A stretch of 64,000 nt of DNA from Solirubrobacteraceae bacterium (GTDB lineage Bacteria; Actinomycetota; Thermoleophilia; Solirubrobacterales; Solirubrobacteraceae): contig JAPSGI010000002.1 in the NCBI GenBank assembly GCA_031177685.1, positions 186,001-250,000 on the forward strand, given 5' to 3'. How positions within the stretch are numbered: position 1 is the first letter of the stretch; the number at the start of each line of letters is the position of its first letter. Made by a program: the position numbers and the translations under genes. The notes beneath the pieces are model-generated. The model worked only from the letters and a program-made list of their open reading frames with translations. It searched no databases and was not told where the DNA came from. Of the stretch, positions 28,550-36,917 are shown piece after piece.

Positions 28550-29194
28550 TCAGCCGATCTGCGAGACGCGCCCGTAGTTGATGCAGCGGGCGGCGCCGGT
28601 GTTGCGCCCGTCCTGGCGCACGACGCCCTCGAGGATCACGTTCGTCCCCAGCTTCTGGACCTGCAGGTCGAACGTGTTCGAGGCGTTGATCGTGAAGGCG
28701 GCCGCCTGGCTGGGCGCGAGGATGCGCACGTCCACGCCGCCCGAGCCCGTCGCGCGGCTGAACTCCATCGGCTGGCCGGACGTGTTGCCGAAGGAGATCG
28801 TGGTGCGCGGGTCCTCCCGTCCGGGCACGTTGCTCTGGTCCGAGCAGGTCGCGGTGAGCACGCCGAAGCCGCGCACGCTGGCAATCGTGAACGGCGTCTC
28901 GGCGCCGTTGTCCACCACGTCGACGGTCCGCCCGAACACCCTCGCGCGCGGCACTCCCGGGTCCAGGTACTGCGCCGGGATCGTGCCGTGCGCCCCGCCC
29001 AGCCGGCGCGTGGCCACGAGCTTCCCCGCGGCGCGGGCGTTGCTGACCCCGGCCGGGACGGCGCTGCGGCCGTCCACCGCTCCCGCGTTGCGCGCGAAGC
29101 TCACCACCGCGGCGGCCGAGCCCGTCATCGCGAGCACCAGCGCGATCGTCGCCACCACCAGCGCGGGTGACGGCTTCCCCAAGATCCTGCGCAT
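28550..29194 (-). CDS. Secreted or membrane-anchored protein of unknown function
   Basis: 214 residues. A single N-terminal hydrophobic segment (SPALVVATIALVLAMTGSAA) acts as signal or anchor; the rest is beta-rich with conserved-looking segments (GRTVDVVDNGAETPFTI, RTTISFGNTSGQPMEF). I chose the ATG at 29194, preceded by GGGAGG four bases upstream. A longer reading with 26 extra residues lacks such a site. This type is frequent in related high-GC actinobacteria as an unannotated surface protein. Confidence 0.7.
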   Translation of the reverse strand: MRRILGKPSPALVVATIALVLAMTGSAAAVVSFARNAGAVDGRSAVPAGVSNARAAGKLVATRRLGGAHGTIPAQYLDPGVPRARVFGRTVDVVDNGAETPFTIASVRGFGVLTATCSDQSNVPGREDPRTTISFGNTSGQPMEFSRATGSGGVDVRILAPSQAAAFTINASNTFDLQVQKLGTNVILEGVVRQDGRNTGAARCINYGRVSQIG

Positions 29195-29298
29195 GTGGCC
29201 TCCCATTTCGTGGTCCTGGTAACCGCGCAAACAGGTCGGGCCGGAGAAAGTCGCGCGGCGGGCGTTTGGCATCCCGCGGGGCGGAAAAGCCCCCTGCG

Positions 29299-30186
29299 AT
29301 GGCGCAAGAGCGAACCGTGAGGCGAGAGGTCCGGGTGGACGACCCCGAGCTGTCCCCGCGCGCGCGGGAGCTGCTGACCGACGAGCTGCGCCGGGCCGTC
29401 GGCGCAGACCACGTGGAGGTGCCCGAGTCCGTCGCGCGCGCGTCGGACGGCGGGCGGCCGCACTCCGTCACGGCGGCGTTGCTGCGCAGCCCGCTGTTCC
29501 TCGTCACCTTGGCCGCGGCGCTCGTGGTGGGGGCCGTCCTGTCCCTGGTGGTCGAGTCGTGGTGGCTGCTCGGCGCAGCCGTGGGCGCACACGCGCTGCT
29601 GACGCTGGCCATCGTGGCGATCACGCTGACGCTCACCAACCAGGCCGTCCGTCCGGATCCGAGCACGGTGGCCGAGCTGCAGAACGAGGGCGTGATCGAC
29701 CCCGAGCGCGAGCTCAACGACCGCCTGACGGACCTGGTGGGCGACGCGCAGCAGTCGCGCTACGCCCGCACGGTGGAGCACGGCGGCGACGTCGACCGCC
29801 CGGCGATCGACGACCCCGCGGGCACCGCGGCCGAGCAGCAGGTCGCGGTCACCCCGTCCGCACGCCCCACCGAGGAGGCGCCGGTTCCGCCGTCGCGCCA
29901 CGCCGCCCTCGCCGTCATGGCCGTGGTCGTCGTGGCGGCCGCCGTGGCCGGCCTGGCGGTGCACTGGGGCGCCGGCGTGACGGTTCTGCTGCTGGGCGTC
30001 ATCGTCGCCATGGCCGTCGCCTTCGTCGTGCCCACGCTGCGCCGGCGCGGCCTGCGGGGCGTCGTGACCACCGATCCGCGGCCCACCGTCGACTCGCCCG
30101 GCATCGAGGAGCAGCTCAGCCCGCACGATCTGCCTCCGGGCGATCCCGCGCGCCGGGCGCTGGAGGAGCGCCGGGACGGCCGCTGA
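29299..30186 (+). CDS. Membrane protein with four predicted spans
   Basis: 295 residues, not recognised. A basic cytoplasmic N-terminus (about 1-58), two close hydrophobic segments (LFLVTLAAALVVGAVLSLVV and the next), an acidic loop of about 100 residues (EHGGDVDRPAIDDPAG), two more segments near 210-255, and a Pro-rich tail. No catalytic motif. ATG start; divergent from the secreted protein with 104 bases between. Confidence 0.68.
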   Translation: MAQERTVRREVRVDDPELSPRARELLTDELRRAVGADHVEVPESVARASDGGRPHSVTAALLRSPLFLVTLAAALVVGAVLSLVVESWWLLGAAVGAHALLTLAIVAITLTLTNQAVRPDPSTVAELQNEGVIDPERELNDRLTDLVGDAQQSRYARTVEHGGDVDRPAIDDPAGTAAEQQVAVTPSARPTEEAPVPPSRHAALAVMAVVVVAAAVAGLAVHWGAGVTVLLLGVIVAMAVAFVVPTLRRRGLRGVVTTDPRPTVDSPGIEEQLSPHDLPPGDPARRALEERRDGR

Positions 30187-30211
30187 GCCGCCGCGCGTAT
30201 CCTCCGCGGCG

Positions 30212-30433
30212 ATGGCGGAGGTGGAGATCAAGGTCCGCGACGACGGGCCCTACAAGGTCACCGGGCCGGTTCGGCTGATAGACGCCGACGGCGGCGTGTT
30301 CGAGGTCGAGGCGGGCCGCCCGATCGCGCTGTGCCGCTGCGGCCAGTCCCGGACCAAGCCGTTCTGCGACGCCTCGCACAAGGCGACCGGCTTCGCGTCG
30401 TGCCCCCGGGCGCAGGGGGCGGAATCGTCCTGA
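30212..30433 (+). CDS. CDGSH-type iron-sulfur protein
   Basis: 73 residues. The motif CRCGQSRTKPFCDASH (C-x-C-x2-S-x3-P-F-C-D-x-S-H) is the 3Cys-1His ligand set for a [2Fe-2S] cluster. Single-domain bacterial forms work in iron or redox metabolism. TATCCT ends eight bases before the ATG, suggesting a leaderless message. It precedes radA by 20 bases and may be transcribed into it. Confidence 0.88.
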   Translation: MAEVEIKVRDDGPYKVTGPVRLIDADGGVFEVEAGRPIALCRCGQSRTKPFCDASHKATGFASCPRAQGAESS

Positions 30434-30453
30434 GCGTCGCCTAGTCTCGGGCG

Positions 30454-31791
30454 ATGGCTCGTCACGTCTGCTCGCAGTGCGGGCACTCCTCGCCCAAGTG
30501 GTTCGGCCAGTGCCCCGGCTGCGGCGAGTGGAACACGCTGGTGGAGGAGGCCGCCCCCGCCCGCGGCGCGCGCCGCAAGGGCGCCGCCGGGCCGGTCCGG
30601 CCGGTCGTGCTGCGCGACGTCACCGCGCCGGCGGTCGCGCGCCTGCAGACCGGCATCGGCGAGCTCGACCGCGTGCTGGGCGGCGGCCTCGTCCCCGGGT
30701 CGCTGGTGCTGCTCGGGGGCGCGCCGGGCATCGGGAAGTCCACGCTGACCGCGATGGCGCTGGGGCGCCTGGCCGCCGCGGACCGGCGCACGCTGTACGT
30801 GACCGGCGAGGAGTCCGCGGCGCAGGTGAAGCTGCGCGCCCAGCGCCTGGGCGACGACACGCTGCGCGTCCCGATCGTCGCCGACACCGACCTGGAATCG
30901 GTCGCGGCCACGCTGGAGGCCGAGCGCCCCGAGGTGTGCGTGATCGACTCCGTGCAGACGCTGCACGCCGCCGCGCTGACGGGGGCCGCCGGCTCCGTCG
31001 GCCAGGTGCGCGAGGTGGCCGACCGCGTGGCGCGCATCGCCAAGGGCCACGACGTGGCGGTCGTGCTGGTGGGCCACGTCACCAAGGAGGGGGCGCTGGC
31101 GGGGCCCCGCGTGCTCGAGCACCTGGTGGACTGCGTGCTGCAGTTCGAGGGCGAGCGCGAGCGGACCTACCGGACGCTGCGCGCGCTGAAGAACCGCTTC
31201 GGCTCGACGGACGACGTGGGCGTCTTCGAGATGCACGACGACGGCCTGGCCGAGGTGCTCGACGCCTCCGCCCGCTTCGTGGCCTCGGCCACCCGGGCGC
31301 CCGGGAGCGTGGTGCTGGCGGCGATGGAGGGCTCGCGCCCGCTGCTGGTGGAGGTGCAGGCGCTCGTCTCGCCCTCTGAGCTGGTCCCGCCGCGGCGCGT
31401 GTGCGCCGGGATCGACCGCAACCGCCTCGCGCTCGTCCTCGCCGTGCTGGCCCGGCACGCCGGGATCGCAGCCGGGACCGCCGACGTGTTCGTCAACGTG
31501 GCCGGCGGCGTGCGCGTGGACGAGCCGGGCGCCGACCTCGCGATCGCCCTCGCCGTGGCCAGCGCGGCGCGCGGAGTGCCCGTCGCGGGAGGCGCTCCCG
31601 AGGCTCCCCCGGCCGCCTGCTTCGGCGAGCTGGGCCTCACGGGCGAGCTGCGCCCGGTGGCCCACGCGGAGCGCCGCCTGGCCGAAGCCGGGCGCTTCGG
31701 CCTGTCTCCGGTGGTCTCCCCGGACACCGCGCCGGACCTCCGCGGCGCCCTGCGCGCGGCGCTCGCTGCCCCGGCTCGCGCCGCCGCCTGA
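30454..31791 (+). CDS. radA: DNA repair protein RadA
   Basis: 445 residues. A branch-migration helicase that aids RecA. A Cys4 zinc finger is at residues 6-25 (CSQCGHSSPKWFGQCPGCGE), Walker A is GGAPGIGKSTL, the RadA motif is LKNRFGSTDDVGVFEM, and a Lon-protease-like domain covers the C-terminal third (DLAIALAVASAARG). TAGTCT ends six bases before the ATG, a leaderless arrangement. It is followed by disA, as in Bacillus and mycobacteria. Confidence 0.96.
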   Translation: MARHVCSQCGHSSPKWFGQCPGCGEWNTLVEEAAPARGARRKGAAGPVRPVVLRDVTAPAVARLQTGIGELDRVLGGGLVPGSLVLLGGAPGIGKSTLTAMALGRLAAADRRTLYVTGEESAAQVKLRAQRLGDDTLRVPIVADTDLESVAATLEAERPEVCVIDSVQTLHAAALTGAAGSVGQVREVADRVARIAKGHDVAVVLVGHVTKEGALAGPRVLEHLVDCVLQFEGERERTYRTLRALKNRFGSTDDVGVFEMHDDGLAEVLDASARFVASATRAPGSVVLAAMEGSRPLLVEVQALVSPSELVPPRRVCAGIDRNRLALVLAVLARHAGIAAGTADVFVNVAGGVRVDEPGADLAIALAVASAARGVPVAGGAPEAPPAACFGELGLTGELRPVAHAERRLAEAGRFGLSPVVSPDTAPDLRGALRAALAAPARAAA

Positions 31792-31828
31792 CGGCGCAAC
31801 GCGGAAATCACCCGAAAACGCTCGGGAA

Positions 31829-31852
31829 ATGTCCGCTAAAATCCGCTTTTAG
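31829..31852 (+). CDS. Possible seven-codon upstream ORF before disA
   Basis: MSAKIRF with an ATG in the AT-richer leader of disA; its TAG ends one base before the disA ATG. disA itself has no visible Shine-Dalgarno, so reinitiation after this frame could start it. A CCCGA...TCGGG hairpin lies just before. May be chance. Confidence 0.25.
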   Translation: MSAKIRF

Positions 31853-31853
31853 A

Positions 31854-32966
31854 ATGGCTTCCAGAACCGGGGAAGAGCTCTCAGAGCTCGAAAGTCGCCA
31901 AGAGCCCCGGCTCGTAAAGGCACTTGAGATGGTCGCCCCCGGCACGTCGCTGCGCGAGGGCATCGACCATATCCTGCACGCGCGCACGGGCGGGCTGATC
32001 CTCATCGGCGACCCCGACGAGCTGTCGTTTTTGTACTCGGGCGGCATCCGGCTCGACGTGGACTACACGCCGGCGCTGCTGTACCAGGTCGCCAAGATGG
32101 ACGGGGCGATCGTCCTCAACCAGAACGTCACCAAGATCGTCTGGTCCAACGTCCAGCTGATGCCGGACCCGACGATCCTCTCGGTCGAGACGGGGACCCG
32201 CCACCGCACGGCCGAGCGCGTCTCCAAGCAGACCGACGCGGTGGTGATCGCGTGCTCGCAGCGCCGCCAGGTCGTCTCGCTCTACGTGGACGGGGCGAAG
32301 TACATCATGGTCGACATCCCCGTCGTCCTGGCCAAGGCCAACCAGGCCCTGGCCACGCTGGACAAGTACAGGACCCGGCTCGACCAGGTCTCGACTCGCC
32401 TGACCGCCCTCGAATTCGAGGGCGGTGCCACGCTGCACGACGTGCTCACGGTCCTCCAGCGGGCGGAGCTCGTCACGCGCATGGCGGTGGAGATCGAGCG
32501 CTACATCGTCGAGCTGGGGACCGAGGGCCGCCTGATCGAGATGCAGCTCGACGAGACCATGGTCGGCGTCGCGTCCGACAAGACGGCGCTCGTTCACGAT
32601 TACCTGGTGGAGGACTCCGACGAGGCCTACGCCACCGTGCTGGACCAACTTGCCCGCCTGCCCCACCAGGACCTGCTCGACTTCGGTCGGCTGGCGGAGC
32701 TGCTCGGCTACGACCGCAAGGTCAACACGCTCGACTACCCGGTCTCGCCGCGAGGCCACCGCATCCTCGGACGGATCCCGAGGCTGCCCAAGCTCGTGGT
32801 GCACGAGATCGTGAGGGAGTTCGGGCGGCTGGACGAGATGCTTGCCGCCACCGACGCCGAGCTGGAGTCGGTCGAGGGCGTGGGCGAGATCCGGGCGAAG
32901 GACATCCGCGAGGGCCTTCGCCGGCTACAGGAGATCAACCTCGTGGACCGGTACCTACAGACCTAG
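31854..32966 (+). CDS. disA: Diadenylate cyclase DisA
   Basis: 370 residues. Makes c-di-AMP from two ATP and scans DNA. The DAC domain (about 15-145) has the catalytic MDGAIVLNQ and GTRHRTAERVSKQTDA (DGA and RHR) motifs; a linker domain and a C-terminal helix-hairpin-helix domain (VEGVGEIRAKDIREGL) follow. It is immediately downstream of radA. The start at 31854 gives the normal N-terminus but has no ribosome site. c-di-AMP regulates osmolyte transport and cell-wall enzymes in Gram-positives. Confidence 0.96.
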   Translation: MASRTGEELSELESRQEPRLVKALEMVAPGTSLREGIDHILHARTGGLILIGDPDELSFLYSGGIRLDVDYTPALLYQVAKMDGAIVLNQNVTKIVWSNVQLMPDPTILSVETGTRHRTAERVSKQTDAVVIACSQRRQVVSLYVDGAKYIMVDIPVVLAKANQALATLDKYRTRLDQVSTRLTALEFEGGATLHDVLTVLQRAELVTRMAVEIERYIVELGTEGRLIEMQLDETMVGVASDKTALVHDYLVEDSDEAYATVLDQLARLPHQDLLDFGRLAELLGYDRKVNTLDYPVSPRGHRILGRIPRLPKLVVHEIVREFGRLDEMLAATDAELESVEGVGEIRAKDIREGLRRLQEINLVDRYLQT

Positions 32967-32981
32967 AACACGGAGGCAGTC

Positions 32982-33551
32982 ATTCCCGAAACCACTGTCG
33001 AAGAGCACGTCGAGGACCTCGAGGCCACCGTCGAGGTCGAGAACATCGCTTTCGAGGTGGGCGACAACGTCGTCTATCCCCACCACGGAGCCGGCAAGGT
33101 CCTCAAGAAGGAGCGCAAGGAGATCTTCGGTGAGCAGCGCGAGTACCTCACAATCAAGATCCTCCACAACGACATGACCGTCATGGTCCCGTGCGACAAC
33201 GCCGGCAAGGCCGGCCTGCGCCGCGTGATCGACGAGATCACGGTCAAGAAGGTGCTGGCCGTGCTCCAGGACGACGTCTCGGAGATGCCCAAGAACTGGA
33301 ATCGCCGGTTCAAGCACAACCGCGACAAGATCAAGACCGGCGACATCTACGAGCTCGCCGAGGTCGTGCGCAACCTGGCCATCCGCGAGCACGAGAAGGG
33401 CCTTTCCACGGGTGAGAAGCAGATGTTCACCCGGGCGAAGAAGATCCTCGCCTCCGAGCTGATGTACGCGCTCGACAAGGGCGAGGAGGAGGCCGAGGAG
33501 CACCTCGACGACCTCCTGGCCCGGTCGGCGAACGACCAGGTCGCCGTCTAG
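32982..33551 (+). CDS. carD: CarD-family transcriptional regulator, apparent ATT start
   Basis: 189 residues from an ATT at 32982. CarD binds the RNA polymerase beta subunit and stabilises open promoter complexes. The N-terminal Tudor-like domain (FEVGDNVVYPHHGAGKVLKK) and helical C-terminal domain (NWNRRFKHNRDKIKTGDIYEL, then GLSTGEKQMFTRAKKIL) are clear. No ATG, GTG or TTG lies in frame between the disA stop and the GTG at 33057; that GTG would delete the first beta-strand and has no ribosome site, whereas GGAGG lies five bases before the ATT. An acidic extension of about 20 residues results. Confidence 0.88.
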   Translation: MPETTVEEHVEDLEATVEVENIAFEVGDNVVYPHHGAGKVLKKERKEIFGEQREYLTIKILHNDMTVMVPCDNAGKAGLRRVIDEITVKKVLAVLQDDVSEMPKNWNRRFKHNRDKIKTGDIYELAEVVRNLAIREHEKGLSTGEKQMFTRAKKILASELMYALDKGEEEAEEHLDDLLARSANDQVAV

Positions 33552-33563
33552 CGCGGGAACGTC

Positions 33564-34211
33564 ATGGCGGTGGCGCTGCTCGTCGCCGCCGGGAGCGGCG
33601 AACGCCTTGGAGCCGATCGGCCCAAGGCGTTCGTCGCGCTGGGCGGCAAGTCGATGCTGCAGTGGAGCCTGGAGGCGATCGACGCCGCCGGCATCGACGA
33701 CGTGGTGATCGCCATGCCGCGGGAGATGCTCGTCTACTCCAGCGAGGGCGCCACGGTCGTGGCGGGCGGGGCCGTGCGCTCGGAGTCCGTGCGCAACGCG
33801 CTGGAGGCGTGTGACGGCGACCCGGTGGTGGTCCACGACGCCGCGCGCCCGCTCGCGCCGGCGGCGCTGTTCCAGCGCGTCCTGGACGAGCTGCGCGGCA
33901 GCGGCGTCGACGGCGTCGTGGCGGCCGCGCCGGTGACCGACACGGTCAAGCGCGCGCAAGACGGCGACGTGGTGGAGACGCTGGACCGCTCCGCGCTGTG
34001 GGCGGTCCAGACGCCGCAGGCCTTCCGTCGCGAGGCGCTGGAGCGCGCCCTGGACGTGCCCGACGACGTGCTGGCCGCGGCGACGGACGACGCCTGGCTG
34101 GTCGAGCGCGCGGGCGGGCGCGTTCGGGTGGTTCCCGGCCCGCCCGAGAACCTCAAGGTGACCACCCCCCGCGACCTGCGGGTGGCCGAGGAGCTCCTGC
34201 GTGCTGACTGA
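33564..34211 (+). CDS. ispD: 2-C-methyl-D-erythritol 4-phosphate cytidylyltransferase
   Basis: 215 residues. Third step of the MEP isoprenoid pathway. Motifs: LLVAAGSGERLGADRPKAFV at the N-terminus, VHDAARPLAPAALF, VKRAQDGDVVETLDRS, and WAVQTPQAF. It follows carD by 12 bases, as in many actinobacteria, and overlaps the next gene by 11 bases. Confidence 0.96.
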   Translation: MAVALLVAAGSGERLGADRPKAFVALGGKSMLQWSLEAIDAAGIDDVVIAMPREMLVYSSEGATVVAGGAVRSESVRNALEACDGDPVVVHDAARPLAPAALFQRVLDELRGSGVDGVVAAAPVTDTVKRAQDGDVVETLDRSALWAVQTPQAFRREALERALDVPDDVLAAATDDAWLVERAGGRVRVVPGPPENLKVTTPRDLRVAEELLRAD

Positions 34212-35028
34212 CTACCACGTCCATCTGCGCCCCGACGAGCCCGGCACGGACGCCGAGCGCTACTTCACCGCCGCCAACGCGCAGCGCTACCGCGAGGCCG
34301 CGGAGGAGCGCGGGATCGCCGAGCTGGGCGTCTCCGAGCACGTGCACCGCTTCCGCCAGGCGCTGGACGTGTGGCGCCACCCCTTCTGGGAGGACAACGC
34401 CGTCGACGACCTCGACGCATACTGCGCGTTCGTGCGCGAGGAGACCGACCTGCGGCTGGGCATCGAGGCCGACTGGGTCGCCGGCCGCGAGGACCGGATG
34501 GCCTCGCTGCTGGAGGACTACGACTGGGACTACGTGGTCGGCTCGGTGCACTTCCTGCGCGACGCCGCGGTCGACCATCGCGACTACGACGTGTGGAGCG
34601 CCGCGCGCAGCGCCGACGACGTGTGGCGGCGCTACTTCGAGACGCTGGGCCACGCCGCCGCGTCGGGCATGTTCGACGTCCTCGCCCACCCCGACCTGGT
34701 CAAGGTGTGGGGCGCGGAGAGCCCGCGTCCGGAGGGCGACCTGCGCCGCTTCTACGAGCTGGCCATGGAGGGGATCGACGCCACGCGCCCGGCCATCGAG
34801 GTCTCCACCGCCGGGCTGCGCAAGCCGGTGGACGAGATCTACCCCGACCCGGCGTTCCTGCGCTGGTGCCTGGAGTGCGGCTGCCCGGTGGCGCTGAGCA
34901 GCGACGCCCACGTCCCGGAGCACCTGGGCTACGAGTACGACCGGGCGCTGGAGCTGCTGGGCGAGCTGGGGGTCACGGAGCTCGCGGTCTTCGAGCGCCG
35001 GCAGCGGCGGTTGGAGCCGCTCGCATGA
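34201..35028 (+). CDS. PHP-domain phosphoesterase, histidinol-phosphatase-like
   Basis: 275 residues. The PHP metal-binding motifs are DYHVHL at the N-terminus, SEHVHRF, a GIEADW and GSVHFL motif, AHPDLVKVWG and SSDAHVPEHLGY. This resembles HisJ-type histidinol phosphatases, though no other his gene is nearby. GTG start within the end of ispD and GTGA/ATGA-type overlap with ispF, so it is in the isoprenoid operon. Function there unknown. Confidence 0.85.
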   Translation: MLTDYHVHLRPDEPGTDAERYFTAANAQRYREAAEERGIAELGVSEHVHRFRQALDVWRHPFWEDNAVDDLDAYCAFVREETDLRLGIEADWVAGREDRMASLLEDYDWDYVVGSVHFLRDAAVDHRDYDVWSAARSADDVWRRYFETLGHAAASGMFDVLAHPDLVKVWGAESPRPEGDLRRFYELAMEGIDATRPAIEVSTAGLRKPVDEIYPDPAFLRWCLECGCPVALSSDAHVPEHLGYEYDRALELLGELGVTELAVFERRQRRLEPLA

Positions 35029-35504
35029 CCGTGTGCACCGGCATCGGCTACGACGCGCACCGCCTCGTGGAGGGCCGGCGGCTCGTGCTGGGCGGCGTCG
35101 AGCTCGACCACGAGCTCGGCCTGGAGGGCTGGTCGGACGCCGACGTGCTGACGCACGCGGTCATCGACGCCCTGCTCGGCGCGGCCGGGCTCGGGGACGT
35201 CGGCGAGCACTTCCCCGACACCGACGAGCGCTGGCGCGACGCCGACTCGCTGGAGCTGCTGCGCACGGTGGCCGCGCAGGTGCGCGCGGAGGGCTGCGCG
35301 ATCCGCCACGTCGACGTCACGGTCGTCCTCGAGGCGCCGCGCCTGGCGCCGCACCGCGCCGCGATCCGCGCCAACCTGGCGGAGATCCTGGGGCTCGCGC
35401 TCCCTCACGTCAACGTGAAGGCCACCCGCGGCGAGGGGATGGGCTTCGTCGGCCGCGGGGAGGGCATCGCCGCCCTCGCGGTGGCGACGGTGGAACGGGA
35501 CTAG
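35025..35504 (+). CDS. ispF: 2-C-methyl-D-erythritol 2,4-cyclodiphosphate synthase
   Basis: 159 residues. Forms the cyclic diphosphate in the MEP pathway. Metal ligands and motifs: GIGYDAHRL, GWSDADVLTHAVIDALLGA, DVGEHFPDTDERW and VKATRGEGMGFVGRGEGI. ATG overlaps the PHP gene stop (ATGA). The 3' end overlaps the convergent SRPBCC gene by four bases. Confidence 0.96.
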   Translation: MTVCTGIGYDAHRLVEGRRLVLGGVELDHELGLEGWSDADVLTHAVIDALLGAAGLGDVGEHFPDTDERWRDADSLELLRTVAAQVRAEGCAIRHVDVTVVLEAPRLAPHRAAIRANLAEILGLALPHVNVKATRGEGMGFVGRGEGIAALAVATVERD

Positions 35505-35992
35505 GCGGCGCCGGCTCTGGCTTGGCGCCGTGCGGCGGCGCGGCGGCGGGTCTGTTCCTGCTCGACCTGGCGCTTGAGCTGGCGCACGGTGCGCTGCAGG
35601 TGGCCGCGGACGGTGGGCGCGCCGACGCGCTCGGCGATCCAGCCGAAGATCCCCGCCCCGGCCACGCCGTAGGAGAGGCGCAGCTCGACGTGGGTCCGCC
35701 CGCCCGGGCGCCGGCGCAGGCGCCAGCGCCCGCGCTGGTCGAGACCCAGCACCGACGTCCACGCCAGGTCGCGGTTCTCGCTGAACTCGATCACCTCGAT
35801 CAGCCCGCCGACCTCGGCCGAGCCGACCCGCAACAGCATCCGGTAGCGGGCGCCCAGTCCCATCGCCGGCTCGCCCACCACCTCCCAGCGGGTGACCCCC
35901 GAGAAGAAGTGCAGCGCCTTGGTGGGGTCGGAGACCCACTCCCAGACGGCCTCGGGCGGCGCGGCGATCTCGATCGGTGCGCTGACCCTCAT
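35501..35992 (-). CDS. SRPBCC (START-like) lipid-binding protein
   Basis: 163 residues. The START/Bet v1 pattern is clear: VSAPIEIAAPPEAVWEWVSD at the N-terminus, VIEFSENRDLAWTSV and GRTHVELRLSYGVAGAGI, then a C-terminal helix and an Arg/Ala-rich tail. Such proteins bind hydrophobic ligands in a cavity. Last gene of a three-gene minus-strand operon with the acyltransferase (ATGA overlap) and an SCP2-hydrolase fusion; all three suggest lipid handling. Confidence 0.8.
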   Translation of the reverse strand: MRVSAPIEIAAPPEAVWEWVSDPTKALHFFSGVTRWEVVGEPAMGLGARYRMLLRVGSAEVGGLIEVIEFSENRDLAWTSVLGLDQRGRWRLRRRPGGRTHVELRLSYGVAGAGIFGWIAERVGAPTVRGHLQRTVRQLKRQVEQEQTRRRAAARRQARAGAA

Positions 35993-36906
35993 CCCAGCAC
36001 CGGGAAGCGCCGCTCGGCCGCCAGCCCGTCCAGCGTCTCCTGCATGACGCCCGTGACGTAGTCGTAGACCTCGTCGAGGTCGGGGCGCTCGCCGAACTCC
36101 TCGCGCAGGTGGATCGGTGGCAGCGCCTCGACGGTGATCTTGGCCGGCAGCGGGAGGTGCCCCATGAAGTCGCCGACGTTCAGCCCCCACGGCAGGGCGA
36201 GCGAGATCGGCAGGACCTTCAGGCGCAGCGCGCGGTCCAGGCCCAGGCCGCGCGCGATGCCCTTGCCCTGGGAGAGGAAGAGCGCCGTCTCCTGCCCGCC
36301 CACCGAGACGACGGGGACGATCGGCACGTCGTGCTGCAGCGCCAGGCGGATGAACCCCTTGCGCCCGTCGAAGTCGACGCGGTGGCGGTGCCAGCTGGGG
36401 CGGTGGACCTCGTGGTCGCCGCCCGGGTACACCAGCAGCGCGGCGCCGGACTCCAGCGCCTTGCGCGCGTTCTCCGGCGAGGCCGCGACGGTCCCGTAGC
36501 GGCGCAGGAAGCCCAGGCCCGGCATCGAGAGCACGAGGTTGTGGGCCAGCTGGTAGAAGGCCCGCTCCACGCCGAAGTACGCGCTGAAGGCGAGCGTGAA
36601 GACGGTGGTGTCGGGGGTCAGGTTCCCGCCCGAGTGGTTGCCTACCAGCAGGACGCCGCCCTCCTCGGGGATGTTCCCCAGGCCGCGCACCTCCCCACGG
36701 AAGTACAGCGAGGACAGCAGCCACAGCCGCGGCAGCGTGTCGCGGATGTAGTCGGGATCGCGCTCGTCGAGGTCGGCGGTCGGGATGCGGCTCTGCAGCT
36801 GGCGCGAGAGCTCTCCCAGGACGCGCGCCGCGAAGCCCGGCCGGCCGGCCTCCTCGCGCGCGTGCCCGTTGTGGGCGGCTCGCTCGGCGATGCCCGCTTC
36901 GCTCAT
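35989..36906 (-). CDS. Glycerol-phosphate-type acyltransferase (PlsC-like)
   Basis: 305 residues. The acyltransferase core carries GGVLLVGNHSGGNLTPD (NHxxG with the Asp displaced to TPD), the FYQLAHNLVL segment and LLVYPGGDHEVHRP in place of FPEGTR; this set matches the lysophospholipid acyltransferase-like branch common in actinobacteria. Membrane association is probable via hydrophobic helices. Second gene of the minus-strand operon. Acceptor lipid unknown. Confidence 0.82.
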   Translation of the reverse strand: MSEAGIAERAAHNGHAREEAGRPGFAARVLGELSRQLQSRIPTADLDERDPDYIRDTLPRLWLLSSLYFRGEVRGLGNIPEEGGVLLVGNHSGGNLTPDTTVFTLAFSAYFGVERAFYQLAHNLVLSMPGLGFLRRYGTVAASPENARKALESGAALLVYPGGDHEVHRPSWHRHRVDFDGRKGFIRLALQHDVPIVPVVSVGGQETALFLSQGKGIARGLGLDRALRLKVLPISLALPWGLNVGDFMGHLPLPAKITVEALPPIHLREEFGERPDLDEVYDYVTGVMQETLDGLAAERRFPVLG

Positions 36907-36917
36907 CCGGGTCGATT

